Below are positions 46,575 through 55,814 of a DNA stretch of 64,000 nt, piece by piece; within the stretch, counting starts at the first letter, position 1; each line of letters begins with the position of its first letter. The position numbers were made by a program, and so were the translations under genes. The DNA lies in assembly GCF_014652815.1 (NCBI RefSeq), contig NZ_BMZN01000001.1:188718-252717 (forward strand). Direction: 5' to 3'. This stretch comes from Alcaligenes pakistanensis. GTDB lineage: Bacteria > Pseudomonadota > Gammaproteobacteria > Burkholderiales > Burkholderiaceae_B. Under the pieces are notes generated by a model. That model was not told the origin of the DNA. It searched no databases and worked only from the letters and a program-made list of their open reading frames with translations.

Positions 46575-47369
46575 ATGTCTGACACCATGAAATTAACTAC
46601 CTGGAACGTCAATTCCCTGAACGTCCGTCTTCCCCAAGTTCTGGATTGGCTGGCTGCCAACCCAGTAGACGTTTTGTGTCTGCAGGAGTTAAAGCTGCCT
46701 GACGAGCGCTTTCCCTTGGAGGCCTTTCAGGAGATCGGTTATCACGCCCACTGGGCGGGTCAGAAAACCTATAACGGCGTGGCCTTGATTTCCCGTGAGC
46801 CGGGTACGGATGTGCAGCGCAATCTGCCCAATTATGACGACCCGCAGCAACGCTTGTTGGCTGCCACCTACCCCTCCCCCGATGGCCCGGTGCGCGTAAT
46901 CTGTGCTTACTGCCCCAACGGCCAATCGCTGGACAGCGACAAGTACGTCTACAAACTGGAATGGTTCGCCGCCTTGCACGAGTGGCTGGAAAAAGAATTG
47001 CAGCAGTATCCCCGTCTGGCCATTCTGGGTGACTATAATATTGCCCCAGCCGACCAGGACGTTTACGACCCCGCCAAATGGGTGGATGACGTTTTGGTCT
47101 CCCCACCGGAACGCGCCGCGTTTGAGCGTTTGCTGGCATTGGGTCTGCACGATGCCTATCGCCTGTTTGAGCAAAGCGGCAGCCCCTTTACCTGGTGGGA
47201 CTATCGCCGTTTTGCGTTCCGTCGCGATGCCGGGCTGCGTATTGACCATGCCCTGCTATCCGATGCACTGAAGCCCCGTTGTACGGCCTGCGATATTGAT
47301 CGCGATCCCCGCGCCAATGAACAGCCTTCGGATCACGCACCGGTCACCGCCACCTTGTCTTTTAGCTGA
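46575..47369 (+). CDS. xthA: Exodeoxyribonuclease III
   Basis: A 264-residue Mg-dependent AP endonuclease and 3'-5' exonuclease of base excision repair. The catalytic residues are visible: Asn in TWNVNSLNVR, Glu in LQELKLP, Asp/Asn in GDYNIAPAD, and the final Asp-His in SDHAPV. ATG at 46575 and, four codons on, ATG at 46587 are both possible starts (MSDTMKLTTW). A small unknown gene follows after 15 bases. Confidence 0.95.
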   Translation: MSDTMKLTTWNVNSLNVRLPQVLDWLAANPVDVLCLQELKLPDERFPLEAFQEIGYHAHWAGQKTYNGVALISREPGTDVQRNLPNYDDPQQRLLAATYPSPDGPVRVICAYCPNGQSLDSDKYVYKLEWFAALHEWLEKELQQYPRLAILGDYNIAPADQDVYDPAKWVDDVLVSPPERAAFERLLALGLHDAYRLFEQSGSPFTWWDYRRFAFRRDAGLRIDHALLSDALKPRCTACDIDRDPRANEQPSDHAPVTATLSFS

Positions 47370-47384
47370 CACACTCACTTCATT

Positions 47385-47714
47385 ATGCAAATTCAAAGCC
47401 AAATCATTGAGCAGACTGACTCGACCTATGTGCTTGAGATCACCCTGGAAGAAGAGCACAAGATCTGGGCTTATCTGGCCATCAGCGAGCCGGATCTGGA
47501 TGCCGTCGCCCAGATCGTCCCGCCCGAGCAATTTGAGGCCGGTGGCGATGTGCACGTGATGGCCATTGCCCAGCCCACCGATGCCCCCCAGGAAGTGGAA
47601 GAGGTTTTATTTTCCATGAACCCCAACGACACCGTCGTCTTTCTGTGCGCCGACGAGGCCAGTGTGATGGCCGTTTTGAATGAGTTTGGGCAAACCGACC
47701 CAAGCAGCAATTAA
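47385..47714 (+). CDS. Small conserved-looking hypothetical protein
   Basis: A 109-residue, strongly acidic protein (many Glu and Asp; EEVLFSMNPNDTVVFLCADEASVMAVL). I do not recognise a family. It lies between xthA and gmk on the same strand with 15 and 37 base gaps, and has no signal peptide or membrane segment. Coding use looks like the neighbours. It is likely a real cytoplasmic protein of unknown function. Confidence 0.7.
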   Translation: MQIQSQIIEQTDSTYVLEITLEEEHKIWAYLAISEPDLDAVAQIVPPEQFEAGGDVHVMAIAQPTDAPQEVEEVLFSMNPNDTVVFLCADEASVMAVLNEFGQTDPSSN

Positions 47715-47751
47715 TTCTTTTATAAAAATTTTCTTCTAGAGTCTGCTCTCC

Positions 47752-48396
47752 ATGTCCACGAGCTATCCTGGCACTGTTTTTATGGTTGTCGCCCCCAGTG
47801 GGGCCGGCAAATCCAGTCTGGTCAACGCCCTCTTGGCCAACGATTCCAACATCATGCTATCCATCTCGGCCACCACGCGTGCACCCCGCCCCGGCGAGAC
47901 CGACGGTGAGCACTATTTCTTTGTGGACAAGCCGCGCTTTGAGCAAATGTGCGCCGAGAACGCCATGCTGGAGTGGGCCCAGGTACATGACAACTACTAC
48001 GGCACACCCCGCGAACCAATCCAGAAAGCCCTGAATGCCGGCCGCGACGTGTTGCTGGAAATCGACTGGCAAGGCGCTCGTCTGGCCCGCGAACATTTCC
48101 CAGAGGCGGTGGGTATTTTCATCCTGCCGCCTTCTTTGCCCACCCTGCAGGCACGTTTGCGCAAGCGCGGACAAGACAGCGAAGAGACAATTGCCCGTCG
48201 TGTCGAGGCTGCCGAGCATGAAATCGCCCATGTCCACGACTGTCAATATGCTATTATCAATGAGGATTTTGATACGGCATTACAGCAGCTATTGAGTATT
48301 GTGCAGGCCAGTCGTTTGCGCACTGCCACTCAGTCAGTACGGCATCGCCAACTCTTTCAACAATTAGGCGCAGATGCCCTGCTGAACCAGGGCTGA
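47752..48396 (+). CDS. gmk: Guanylate kinase
   Basis: A 214-residue kinase that makes GDP from GMP and ATP. P-loop [11 protein letters not shown] (about 12-22), the GMP-binding [18 protein letters not shown] and the [14 protein letters not shown] segment are as in the family. It is followed by rpoZ and spoT in the order common in proteobacteria. Confidence 0.97.
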   Translation: MSTSYPGTVFMVVAPSGAGKSSLVNALLANDSNIMLSISATTRAPRPGETDGEHYFFVDKPRFEQMCAENAMLEWAQVHDNYYGTPREPIQKALNAGRDVLLEIDWQGARLAREHFPEAVGIFILPPSLPTLQARLRKRGQDSEETIARRVEAAEHEIAHVHDCQYAIINEDFDTALQQLLSIVQASRLRTATQSVRHRQLFQQLGADALLNQG

Positions 48397-48431
48397 TCTC
48401 CTTCTTATTTCTTTTTGATAACAGGTCTACT

Positions 48432-48635
48432 ATGGCTCGCATCACTATCGAGGACTGCCTGGAGCAAGTCCCCAATCGCTTTAAGCTCACCTTGGCAGCC
48501 GCCTACCGTGCGCGCGAACTGGCTCAAGGCCACGAACCACGCCTGGAAAGCAAGAACAAGCCTACGGTTACCGCCCTGCGAGAAATCGCCTCCGGCGCAA
48601 CCGGTCTGGAAATGCTGCGTAAAGTTCCTACCTGA
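48432..48635 (+). CDS. rpoZ: RNA polymerase omega subunit
   Basis: A 67-residue protein starting [33 protein letters not shown], the RpoZ signature. It helps assemble RNA polymerase and, in other proteobacteria, contributes to a ppGpp site. It lies between gmk and spoT, 35 bases and 21 bases away, the standard arrangement. Omega proteins are typically somewhat longer in E. coli (91 residues), but 67 is normal for Alcaligenaceae-type relatives. Confidence 0.95.
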   Translation: MARITIEDCLEQVPNRFKLTLAAAYRARELAQGHEPRLESKNKPTVTALREIASGATGLEMLRKVPT

Positions 48636-48656
48636 TAAGCACAGGCGGAGCACGGT

Positions 48657-50936
48657 ATGGCATTTTCAGGTTTACGGGGCGCATCGTCTGGGCTGTTGGC
48701 CGTCCTTAAAAAAGGCTCACGGCTAGGTCGTCGCAAGCCTAAAGACAAAAACACCCCGGCGCTGGCACCCAGCGCTCCGGAAAATGCCAGCCCCCCGATT
48801 GCCTCGCTGGCTCCGCTTAACAAGATCATCTCGCAGTACCTGGACCCGAAAGATGTAGAGCGGGTACGGGAAGCCTACCGCTTTTCTGATCAGGCCCATC
48901 TGGGGCAGTTTCGTGCCAGTGGCGAACCCTATATCTCGCACCCCATTGCCGTCACAGAAATCTGTGCAGGCTGGAAGCTGGATACCGATGCTCTAATGTC
49001 GGCCCTGCTGCATGACGTGATCGAAGATCAGGACGTCACCAAGCAAGAGCTGGCAGAGAAATTCGGTACCGACGTAGCCGAGATTGTGGATGGTTTATCC
49101 AAGCTGGAACGCCTGGAATTTGCCACCAAGACGCAGCAACAAGCCGATAGCTTTCGCAAGATGCTGCTGGCCATGTCGCGCGATGTACGCGTCATCCTGA
49201 TCAAGCTGGCCGACCGGCTGCACAATATGCGCACGCTGGACGCGGTCAAGCCTGAGAAGCGCCGCCGCGTGGCCCAGGAAACGCTGGATATTTACGCCCC
49301 GATTGCGCATCGCCTGGGCTTGAATGCGCTATTTCGCGAACTCCAGGACCGCTGCTTCAAAGCCATTTATCCCAATCGCTACAAGGTGCTGCACAAAGCC
49401 TTGCTGGCTGCTCGTGGCAACCGCCGTGAAGTCCTGAGCAAAATCACCGATGCCGTCAAGATTGCCTTGCCTGCTGCCGGGATTGATGCCGAAATTTCGG
49501 GTCGTGAAAAGTCGCTCTACAGCATTTTCTGCAAGATGGTAGAGCAGAAAAAGTCCTTCTCCGATGTACTGGATATTTACGGCTTTCGCGTCATCGTGCA
49601 CACACTGCCTGAGTGCTATTTATCCCTGGGTACGCTACACCAGCTCTATCGCCCTGTGCCGGGTAAATTCAAGGACTACATTGCCATCCCCAAGGTGAAT
49701 GGCTACCAGTCCCTGCACACCACCCTGATCGGCCCTTACGGTACTCCCGTCGAATTCCAGTTCCGCACCCGCGAGATGGATCACGTGGCCGAGGAAGGTG
49801 TCGCCTCGCACTGGCTGTACAAAGAAGACGACGTCACCCTGAACGATCTGCAAAAGCGCACACACCGCTGGTTGCAGTCATTGCTGGATATTCAAAGCCA
49901 GACGGGTGACTCCACAGAATTTCTGGAGCATGTCAAAGTTGACCTGTTCCCTGATGCGGTTTATGTCCACACCCCCAAAGGCAAGATTATTTCCTTGCCA
50001 CGCGGTGCGACGCCCGTGGACTTTGCCTACAGCATCCACACCGATATTGGTAACCATGCCGTGGCGTCCAAAATCAATGGTGAGTTTGCCCCGCTACGCA
50101 CGGAACTGAAAAGCGGTGACTCGGTGGAGATCATTACCTCTCCCGCCGCACGCCCCAGTGCCCAGTGGCTGAACTACGTCCGTTCCGGCCGCGCCCGTTC
50201 GGAAATCCGCCACTATCTGCGCACGGTTAAGTACGAAGAATCCGTAGCCTTTGGCCGCCGTCTGCTGGACCAAGCCTTTGATCAGCTAGGCCTGCCCCAC
50301 GCCACGGACGACGATCCTAACTGGGATAAATTGGCCAAAGGCTCAGGCGCAGTATCCCGCGAAGAAATCTTGGCCGATATCGGTTTGGGTAAGCGCTTGG
50401 CCGCTGTCGTGGCCCGTCGTTTTGCTCCAGAAAATCCTTTGTTGGAAACCACGGCGGCTGAATTTGACGAGATCAATGCCAACACCTCGGCCCCTATTCT
50501 GATTCACGGCAACGAAGGCCAAGCAGTACAGTTGGCACCTTGCTGTGGCCCTTTGCCGGGCGACGCCATTATTGGTGGCATTCGCTTGGGTCACGGTCTG
50601 GTAGTACACATGGCCGAATGTGCCGTGGCACAACGCGCGCAAGCCAAAGAGCCCGAGCGTTGGGTACCAGTAATGTGGGACAGCAGTACTGCCCGTCACC
50701 TGTCTACCCGCTTGGATGTCACAGCTATTAACGAGCGCGGTGTTCTGGGTCGTCTGGCCGCCGAAATTACCGATGCGGACTCCAACATTCTGCATATTTC
50801 CATGCCGGATGAATCCGCAGCTACCTCGGTTCTGCATCTGACCGTTCAGGTCGATAGCCGTACTCACCTGGCCCGCGTGATTCGTTCTATTCGTCACGTA
50901 CCGCAGGTTCAGAAGATTGTGCGTGTGAAAGGCTAA
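48657..50936 (+). CDS. spoT: Bifunctional (p)ppGpp synthetase/hydrolase, RelA/SpoT family
   Basis: A 759-residue stringent-response enzyme. It has an HD hydrolase domain with HDVIED near residue 120, a synthetase domain (about 290-400, with SLYSIFCKM and YGFRVIVHT), a TGS domain (about 430-490, VYVHTPKGKIISLPRGATPVDFAYSIHTDIG), and a C-terminal ACT domain (about 680-755). Both the HD motif and the synthetase core are intact, so it probably makes and degrades (p)ppGpp. It has a longer, less conserved N-terminal lead (about 50 residues). A strong bidirectional terminator follows. Confidence 0.95.
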   Translation: MAFSGLRGASSGLLAVLKKGSRLGRRKPKDKNTPALAPSAPENASPPIASLAPLNKIISQYLDPKDVERVREAYRFSDQAHLGQFRASGEPYISHPIAVTEICAGWKLDTDALMSALLHDVIEDQDVTKQELAEKFGTDVAEIVDGLSKLERLEFATKTQQQADSFRKMLLAMSRDVRVILIKLADRLHNMRTLDAVKPEKRRRVAQETLDIYAPIAHRLGLNALFRELQDRCFKAIYPNRYKVLHKALLAARGNRREVLSKITDAVKIALPAAGIDAEISGREKSLYSIFCKMVEQKKSFSDVLDIYGFRVIVHTLPECYLSLGTLHQLYRPVPGKFKDYIAIPKVNGYQSLHTTLIGPYGTPVEFQFRTREMDHVAEEGVASHWLYKEDDVTLNDLQKRTHRWLQSLLDIQSQTGDSTEFLEHVKVDLFPDAVYVHTPKGKIISLPRGATPVDFAYSIHTDIGNHAVASKINGEFAPLRTELKSGDSVEIITSPAARPSAQWLNYVRSGRARSEIRHYLRTVKYEESVAFGRRLLDQAFDQLGLPHATDDDPNWDKLAKGSGAVSREEILADIGLGKRLAAVVARRFAPENPLLETTAAEFDEINANTSAPILIHGNEGQAVQLAPCCGPLPGDAIIGGIRLGHGLVVHMAECAVAQRAQAKEPERWVPVMWDSSTARHLSTRLDVTAINERGVLGRLAAEITDADSNILHISMPDESAATSVLHLTVQVDSRTHLARVIRSIRHVPQVQKIVRVKG

Positions 50937-50970
50937 AGAGCTTATAGTCTGCGGCTTACCTACACCCCAT

Positions 50971-51002
50971 AAAAACGCCTGCTGCTCCCAGCAGGCGTTT
51001 TT
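50971..51002. terminator. Bidirectional terminator after spoT
   Basis: A perfect 9-bp GC stem CGCCTGCTG (50976-50984) with CAGCAGGCG (50989-50997) and 4-base loop is flanked by A5 and T5. It serves spoT and the convergent LysR gene. Confidence 0.9.
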
Positions 51003-51025
51003 ATGTGACCGCCTTTCATGACACG

Positions 51026-51979
51026 CTAAGCCGAAGTTTCACGTACATGCTCCTGCAAAGCCTGAATAAAAACTTCCATAGGTTCATGTGTGTAATCATC
51101 CTGCGGCAAGAATAATGACACAGAGGGCAAAGCAATTCCATCAAACGGCAGCGGCACAACCCGCACCACGCCCTGCTCACTGAACTGGCGTGCCGAGATA
51201 GAGCCCAACAAGACGAGTGCCTTGTTCTCGCGCAAGACGGCCAGATTCGCCAGAGTCAATGTCGATTCCAGCCGACAAGACGGTTCCTGATAACCTTGCC
51301 GGGCTAACCAGAAAGCCAAGGTACGGCGCAAAGGTGCACCTTGCGGCGGCAAGACCCATTCATAGCTCAAAGCGTCTGCCCAATCCAAGGCCGGTTTGGA
51401 AAAAATGGGATGCAGCGGGTCAGCCACCATCACAATGGATTCGTTATACAAGTGCAAGGTGTCGAAGTCCTCCAGATCCTGGCTGTCCAGCACCCGGCCC
51501 AGCACACAATCCAGACGCCCATCACGCAAGCGCTCCAACAGGTTGGCACTGCTGCCTTCTTCAATGCGAAGCACCACATCTTGACCGGCTGCTCGCATGG
51601 CCGCCAAAGCGCCAGGAATAAGCGCCCCACAAGCCGGTGACACCCCCACGCGCACGCGGCCTGTTGCGCCTTGCTGAGCCACCTGCACCTCCTCACTCAA
51701 GCCGTCCACCATGCCAAGAAAGCGCTGCGCGCGCAGCTCGAGAGCAGCACCCGCCGCTGTGGGGAGCACTCCACGGTTGGTACGCTCATACAAAGAAGCG
51801 CCAAGCAGGGACTCAGCCTCCACCAACAGCTTGCTGGCCGCAGCTTGGCTCATACCCATCACCGCCGCCGCATGCTTCAGACTGCCATGTTCACCCAAGG
51901 CTGCCAGCAACTCCAAATGCCGCAAACGGATGCGGCGTGACAAGGGGGGAAGATGGGCAGAACTGGCCGTGTCCGTCAT
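51026..51979 (-). CDS. LysR-family transcriptional regulator (downstream of two)
   Basis: A 317-residue LTTR with winged helix RLRHLELLAALGEHGSLKHAAAVMGMSQAAASKLLVEAESLLG and a two-lobed effector domain. It resembles the CbbR/GbpR-like pairs that carry a regulator next to tctC and FAH genes. The ATG at 51979 lies one base after the stop of the other LysR gene; a longer frame to 52027 overlaps that gene. The two regulators are likely co-transcribed. Confidence 0.9.
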   Translation of the reverse strand: MTDTASSAHLPPLSRRIRLRHLELLAALGEHGSLKHAAAVMGMSQAAASKLLVEAESLLGASLYERTNRGVLPTAAGAALELRAQRFLGMVDGLSEEVQVAQQGATGRVRVGVSPACGALIPGALAAMRAAGQDVVLRIEEGSSANLLERLRDGRLDCVLGRVLDSQDLEDFDTLHLYNESIVMVADPLHPIFSKPALDWADALSYEWVLPPQGAPLRRTLAFWLARQGYQEPSCRLESTLTLANLAVLRENKALVLLGSISARQFSEQGVVRVVPLPFDGIALPSVSLFLPQDDYTHEPMEVFIQALQEHVRETSA

Positions 51980-51980
51980 A

Positions 51981-52886
51981 TCACTGCACCTCAAAGCAAG
52001 CCGAACTGTGATCCATGAAATGGGCAAATAGCGCTACCCCCTGTTGCAGCACCGGGTCAGCCTGAACATGGGCACCTAACAACAAATACGCGGGCGCTTC
52101 AATGTCTGGGACATCAGTCAGACGCACGGGCATCAAAACACCCATCTGCTGAAACCAAGATGCCTGTGCGGCAGGTAACCACGCCAAGACATCGGATTGA
52201 GCCACCACGGTGCTCAACGCCTGCCCGGCAGGTAATATCCAAAGATTGACTGCTGCCTCTATGCCTGCTCGCACCATCCAGCTCTGCAAAGCCCGATGAA
52301 ACGGAGCTCCCGCTGTGGGCAAGATCCAATCCAGTGCCTGTACGTCCTGGAGACTCAAAGACGTACCCTTTACCAGCAAGGGATGACTCTTCCTTAAAAC
52401 AGGCACCATGCGATTGCTAATAGTCCGCAGCTCCTGCTCTCCAGGCTCATCCAGCACTAAAGCATCCAGCTCTGCATTTTGTAGAAGCTGAAGTCCCAGC
52501 GGCTGGGAGTCCAACTCCACCAAGCGCAAACTCAGGGGCTGTGACAGCCGCCACCGTACAAAGGCCTGCCCCAAGGCCATGCCATGCAAGTCCGAGACAT
52601 ACCCTATTTTCAGAACGGGAGCCTCTTTTCCATGGCGCCCTATGCCGTGATCAAGCAGGTCCAGCAGATGCTCCACACGACGCAAAACCAGCCTCCCCAG
52701 CGCCGTTGCCGCTATCCCCTGACGACTACGCAAAAATAAGGCTGAGCCCATCCCAGCCTCGATCTCGGCCAGAGTCTTGCTGACTGCTGATTGCGTCAAG
52801 GACAAATCTCGCGCCGCACGGTGAATGCTGGCATTACGCCCCAAAGCGCTCAGAACCAAGAGCTGGCGTGGTTCCAGACGCTTCAC
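51981..52886 (-). CDS. LysR-family transcriptional regulator (upstream of two)
   Basis: A second LTTR. Its helix-turn-helix is LLVLSALGRNASIHRAARDLSLTQSAVSKTLAEIEAG, then the effector domain. The start is uncertain. A GTG at 52886 gives 301 residues, the usual LTTR length, and begins just before the helix-turn-helix. A GTG at 53012 gives 343 residues but reaches into the FAH gene's start region. It is divergent from the FAH-RidA-Bug operon, its probable target. Confidence 0.85.
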   Translation of the reverse strand: MKRLEPRQLLVLSALGRNASIHRAARDLSLTQSAVSKTLAEIEAGMGSALFLRSRQGIAATALGRLVLRRVEHLLDLLDHGIGRHGKEAPVLKIGYVSDLHGMALGQAFVRWRLSQPLSLRLVELDSQPLGLQLLQNAELDALVLDEPGEQELRTISNRMVPVLRKSHPLLVKGTSLSLQDVQALDWILPTAGAPFHRALQSWMVRAGIEAAVNLWILPAGQALSTVVAQSDVLAWLPAAQASWFQQMGVLMPVRLTDVPDIEAPAYLLLGAHVQADPVLQQGVALFAHFMDHSSACFEVQ

Positions 52887-53024
52887 AAGGCCAAGAAAAA
52901 CGAGAATTGAACACAGTTTCTGGTATTCATCAGAGTTATAGCAAAACCTTAATTTTTCATTAACTGGGAATAGATGGCCGAGCATACCATGGACTTCATG
53001 TTCAACAGCCACCGGATTTTTCCT

Positions 53025-53921
53025 ATGTTTTCCCTTAAAACCTTGTTGGTCAATCAGGCTCCCTTAGCCTGTTTGTCGGTCAATGGAAAGGATTACTCCA
53101 TTGCCGCGCTGAGCCAGCGTCTGGGTGCTCCGCCACTAGCCGACAGTGTGTTCAATCTGCTTACGCAATGGGAGCAAAACCTGCCTAAGCTGGCCGCTCT
53201 GGCAGAACAGGCCGCTGCACAAACTGATCTGGCTTTAACCGTCACGGGTGCGACCCTGCCTCCCGTTCTGTACCCCGGCAAGATGTTGTGTGCAGGCGCC
53301 AACTACTACGACCACCTGAAGGAAATGGGCGTACCCGCCGAGAAAAAAGACCAACGTCTGTTCTTCTTTTTCAAGCCGGCTCGCCAAGCCGCCATCGGCG
53401 ACGGTCAGCATGCCCCCATCCCCAAAAACTGCCAAAAATACGATTGGGAAATTGAGTTGGCTATGGTCATCGGCAAACAAGCCAAAGACCTGACTCTGGA
53501 CAATGCCATGGAACACGTGGCCGGCTACACCATTGCCATTGACTTGTCGGCGCGCGATTTTGCCCGCGCCCCGGAGCAGTTCTACAAATTTGACTGGGTT
53601 GCCGCTAAAGCCAATGACGCCAGCTGCCCCATCGGCCCTGCCCTGGTACCGGCCTGCTTCGTCAAAGAACCACAAAACCTGAATATGACGCTAGAGCTGA
53701 ACGGCCAGATCAAACAGGACGCCAATACCTCCGGCATGATTTTTGACCTGCGTGAACAGCTGGTTCGCCTGACAGAGACCATGACGCTGGAACCGGGCGA
53801 TGTGGTGCTGACTGGCACCCCAGCCGGAGTGGGTGCCGCCAGCGGCCACTTTCTGGCCCCTGGCGACCAGTTGCGCGCCCATATCAGTGGCCTGGGCACC
53901 TTACACACCACGATTACCTAA
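53025..53921 (+). CDS. Fumarylacetoacetate hydrolase-family protein
   Basis: A 298-residue FAH-family hydrolase or acylpyruvase that cleaves a carbon-carbon bond of a beta-diketo or 2-oxo acid. The metal and substrate segments are seen: GANYYDHLKEMG, FKPARQAAIGD, YDWEIELAMVIGK, IDLSARDF, and LTGTPAGVG near the end. The ATG at 53025 (MFSLKTLLVN) is preferred. In-frame ATGs at 52974 and 52998 would overlap the divergent LysR promoter. First gene of an operon with RidA and a Bug receptor. Confidence 0.87.
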   Translation: MFSLKTLLVNQAPLACLSVNGKDYSIAALSQRLGAPPLADSVFNLLTQWEQNLPKLAALAEQAAAQTDLALTVTGATLPPVLYPGKMLCAGANYYDHLKEMGVPAEKKDQRLFFFFKPARQAAIGDGQHAPIPKNCQKYDWEIELAMVIGKQAKDLTLDNAMEHVAGYTIAIDLSARDFARAPEQFYKFDWVAAKANDASCPIGPALVPACFVKEPQNLNMTLELNGQIKQDANTSGMIFDLREQLVRLTETMTLEPGDVVLTGTPAGVGAASGHFLAPGDQLRAHISGLGTLHTTIT

Positions 53922-53950
53922 ACCTCTTTTTCATCTATCAGGAGATCATC

Positions 53951-54298
53951 ATGAATATCGAACGTTTTCACCAAAACAAAAATATGAGCAAGTACGTCAT
54001 CCACGACAAAACAGTTTATATGTCTGGCCAAGTCGCGATGGATCCCTCGGGCTCGTTTGAAGAACAGCTACATCAAATCCTGAATCAGATTGACGTTCAA
54101 TTTCAGGAAATCGGAATAGACCGCAGCCACATTCTGCGTGCCATGATCTGGATTGACGACTATCAAAAATGGCCTGCGCTGAACGAGATCTGGAACGCCT
54201 GGATTCCCGCCGATAACAAACCTGCCCGCTCCTGTGTGGAGTCCAAGCTGGCCTTCCCCCAATACCAAGTAGAAGTTGAAATAACCGCCGCACTCTGA
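53951..54298 (+). CDS. RidA-family enamine/imine deaminase
   Basis: A 115-residue member of the RidA/YjgF family that hydrolyses reactive enamine and imine intermediates. The family segments KTVYMSGQVAMDPSGSFEEQLHQILNQID and the C-terminal PARSCVESKLAFPQYQVEVEITAAL are clear. The Arg of the PxRS motif, which binds the carboxylate, is kept. It lies 29 bases after the FAH gene. Its partner in the pathway is unknown; it could remove intermediates made by a nearby deaminase or oxidase. Confidence 0.92.
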   Translation: MNIERFHQNKNMSKYVIHDKTVYMSGQVAMDPSGSFEEQLHQILNQIDVQFQEIGIDRSHILRAMIWIDDYQKWPALNEIWNAWIPADNKPARSCVESKLAFPQYQVEVEITAAL

Positions 54299-54331
54299 TC
54301 CCAGACCAGAGCGCATCACCCGGGAGACATC

Positions 54332-55312
54332 ATGAAAAAAAATAAACTATGTTTGGGCGCAGGCATCATCGCTTTCTTGCTTAGCACAGGGCTGACGGGC
54401 ACCGCACAAGCCGACTCCGTACAAGCCGCCCGCATTCTGGTTGGCTTTCCTGCTGGGGGCAATGTGGACCTGGTAGCACGGCTGATCGCACCAGACTTAT
54501 CCAAAGCACTGGGGCGACCAGTCATCGTGGATAACCGCCCCGGTGCCTCCGGACGGCTGGCGATCAATCTAGCAGCCACTTCAGCCCCCGATGGATCGAC
54601 GTTTATTTTGACTCCCGGCGTGGCGCTTAGCCTGTATCCACACACCTTTACAGAATTGCGCTACGAGCCCTTCAAAGACCTGGCACCCATCAGCAATGCC
54701 GTTAACTGGAACCTGGGACTAGCCGTTCCTAGTAGCTCGGGCATAAACAGCTTTGCAGACTATATCCAAAGCGTGAAAGCCGATCCAAACCAGACATTTT
54801 TCGCCAGCTCCTCCACAGGTAGCGGCCAGCATCTGGCCGGCCTATACCTGGGCCAGACCCTGGGCGTAGCGCTTGAACACGTAGGCTATAAAGGGGCCAG
54901 CGAAGCCATTGTGGCGCTGGTCGGCGCGCAAGTCCCGGCGGCCGTCCTGAATATTGGGGAGTTGATTCAGCAGTCCCAAGCGGGCAAGGTCAAGGTGCTG
55001 GCCTTATTTGACGGCCAACGAGACCCTTTGCTACCTGATACCCCCTCTATTGCCGAGCTGGGCTATCCCCAGCTGAAGGTCAACGGGTGGCTGGCATTCT
55101 ATGCTCCTGCGGGTACGAAACCGGAGCTTATTCAGACGGCACAAAACTCGATTGCCACGACGCTCAATAATGAGGCTGTCAAAGAAAAGCTGCGTCTGGC
55201 GGGCATGCAAAGTGCCAGCAGCACGCCGGAAGAGCTGGATATCAAAGGCAAACAAGAGTCTGAGCATTGGCAGAAGGTGACCAGAAGTCTGCCTAACTTC
55301 AACAAGTTTTAA
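54332..55312 (+). CDS. Bug/TctC-family periplasmic tricarboxylate-type receptor
   Basis: A 326-residue periplasmic solute-binding protein of the Bug family, which is greatly expanded in Alcaligenaceae. It has a signal peptide (about 1-28, cleavage near AQA), then the family segments ILVGFPAGGNVDLVARLIAPDLSKALGRPVIVDNRPGASG and the ligand loop around SGQHLAGLYLG. No TctA or TctB permease follows, so it is an orphan receptor that may serve sensing or share a permease. It is in an operon with FAH and RidA genes. Bug ligands vary, so the ligand is not assigned. Confidence 0.9.
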   Translation: MKKNKLCLGAGIIAFLLSTGLTGTAQADSVQAARILVGFPAGGNVDLVARLIAPDLSKALGRPVIVDNRPGASGRLAINLAATSAPDGSTFILTPGVALSLYPHTFTELRYEPFKDLAPISNAVNWNLGLAVPSSSGINSFADYIQSVKADPNQTFFASSSTGSGQHLAGLYLGQTLGVALEHVGYKGASEAIVALVGAQVPAAVLNIGELIQQSQAGKVKVLALFDGQRDPLLPDTPSIAELGYPQLKVNGWLAFYAPAGTKPELIQTAQNSIATTLNNEAVKEKLRLAGMQSASSTPEELDIKGKQESEHWQKVTRSLPNFNKF

Positions 55313-55393
55313 GCCTGACACGTTTCAAGCCGGATAAACATTCAGCCTAAGGGCTTCTATGCAAAGCAGGTCTTAACGGACTTTGGGATCAAA

Positions 55394-55419
55394 CCGGAAG
55401 CAAGAGAGCGTGCTTCCGG
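55394..55419. terminator. Possible hairpin after the Bug gene
   Basis: A perfect 9-bp stem CCGGAAGCA (55394-55402) with TGCTTCCGG (55411-55419) lies between the convergent Bug and AzlD genes. No clear T-run follows in either direction. Confidence 0.4.
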
Positions 55420-55460
55420 ACAAAAACCGGCAAGGTCTGGACACAGGTCACAAAGTCGCC

Positions 55461-55805
55461 TTACACACCCACGTAAGCGACGCACAGACCGTAAGCCAGC
55501 ACGCCTGCCAATGTTGAGCCCGCAATACCACCCGGCCAACGGCGTCCCAACAGCACCCCTGCCAAACCGGCCAGCAACGGCGGTAAGTCCAGCGACATCT
55601 GCTCGGGGCGCAACAAGGAGATTAAAGACACGACTAGCAAGGCCACGACACCAGCCGGACCAATAGCACTGAACAAGCGCGGCCAGATCGAGACACGGCT
55701 CGGGTCCGCTTTAGCTTGACGTCCACCCAAACGCAAAGGCAGATAACGAATCAAAAAAGTGCCCAGGCCAGCGAGCACAATCAAGAGCAGAAAACCCCAA
55801 TCCAT
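55461..55805 (-). CDS. azlD: AzlD-family branched-chain amino-acid exporter subunit
   Basis: A 114-residue membrane protein with four hydrophobic segments and LIRYLPLRLGG near the N-terminus, the small subunit of AzlCD-type exporters (branched-chain amino acids, or azaleucine resistance). It lies nine bases after azlC and closes the pair. Confidence 0.88.
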   Translation of the reverse strand: MDWGFLLLIVLAGLGTFLIRYLPLRLGGRQAKADPSRVSIWPRLFSAIGPAGVVALLVVSLISLLRPEQMSLDLPPLLAGLAGVLLGRRWPGGIAGSTLAGVLAYGLCVAYVGV

Positions 55806-55814
55806 TTCGACTCC

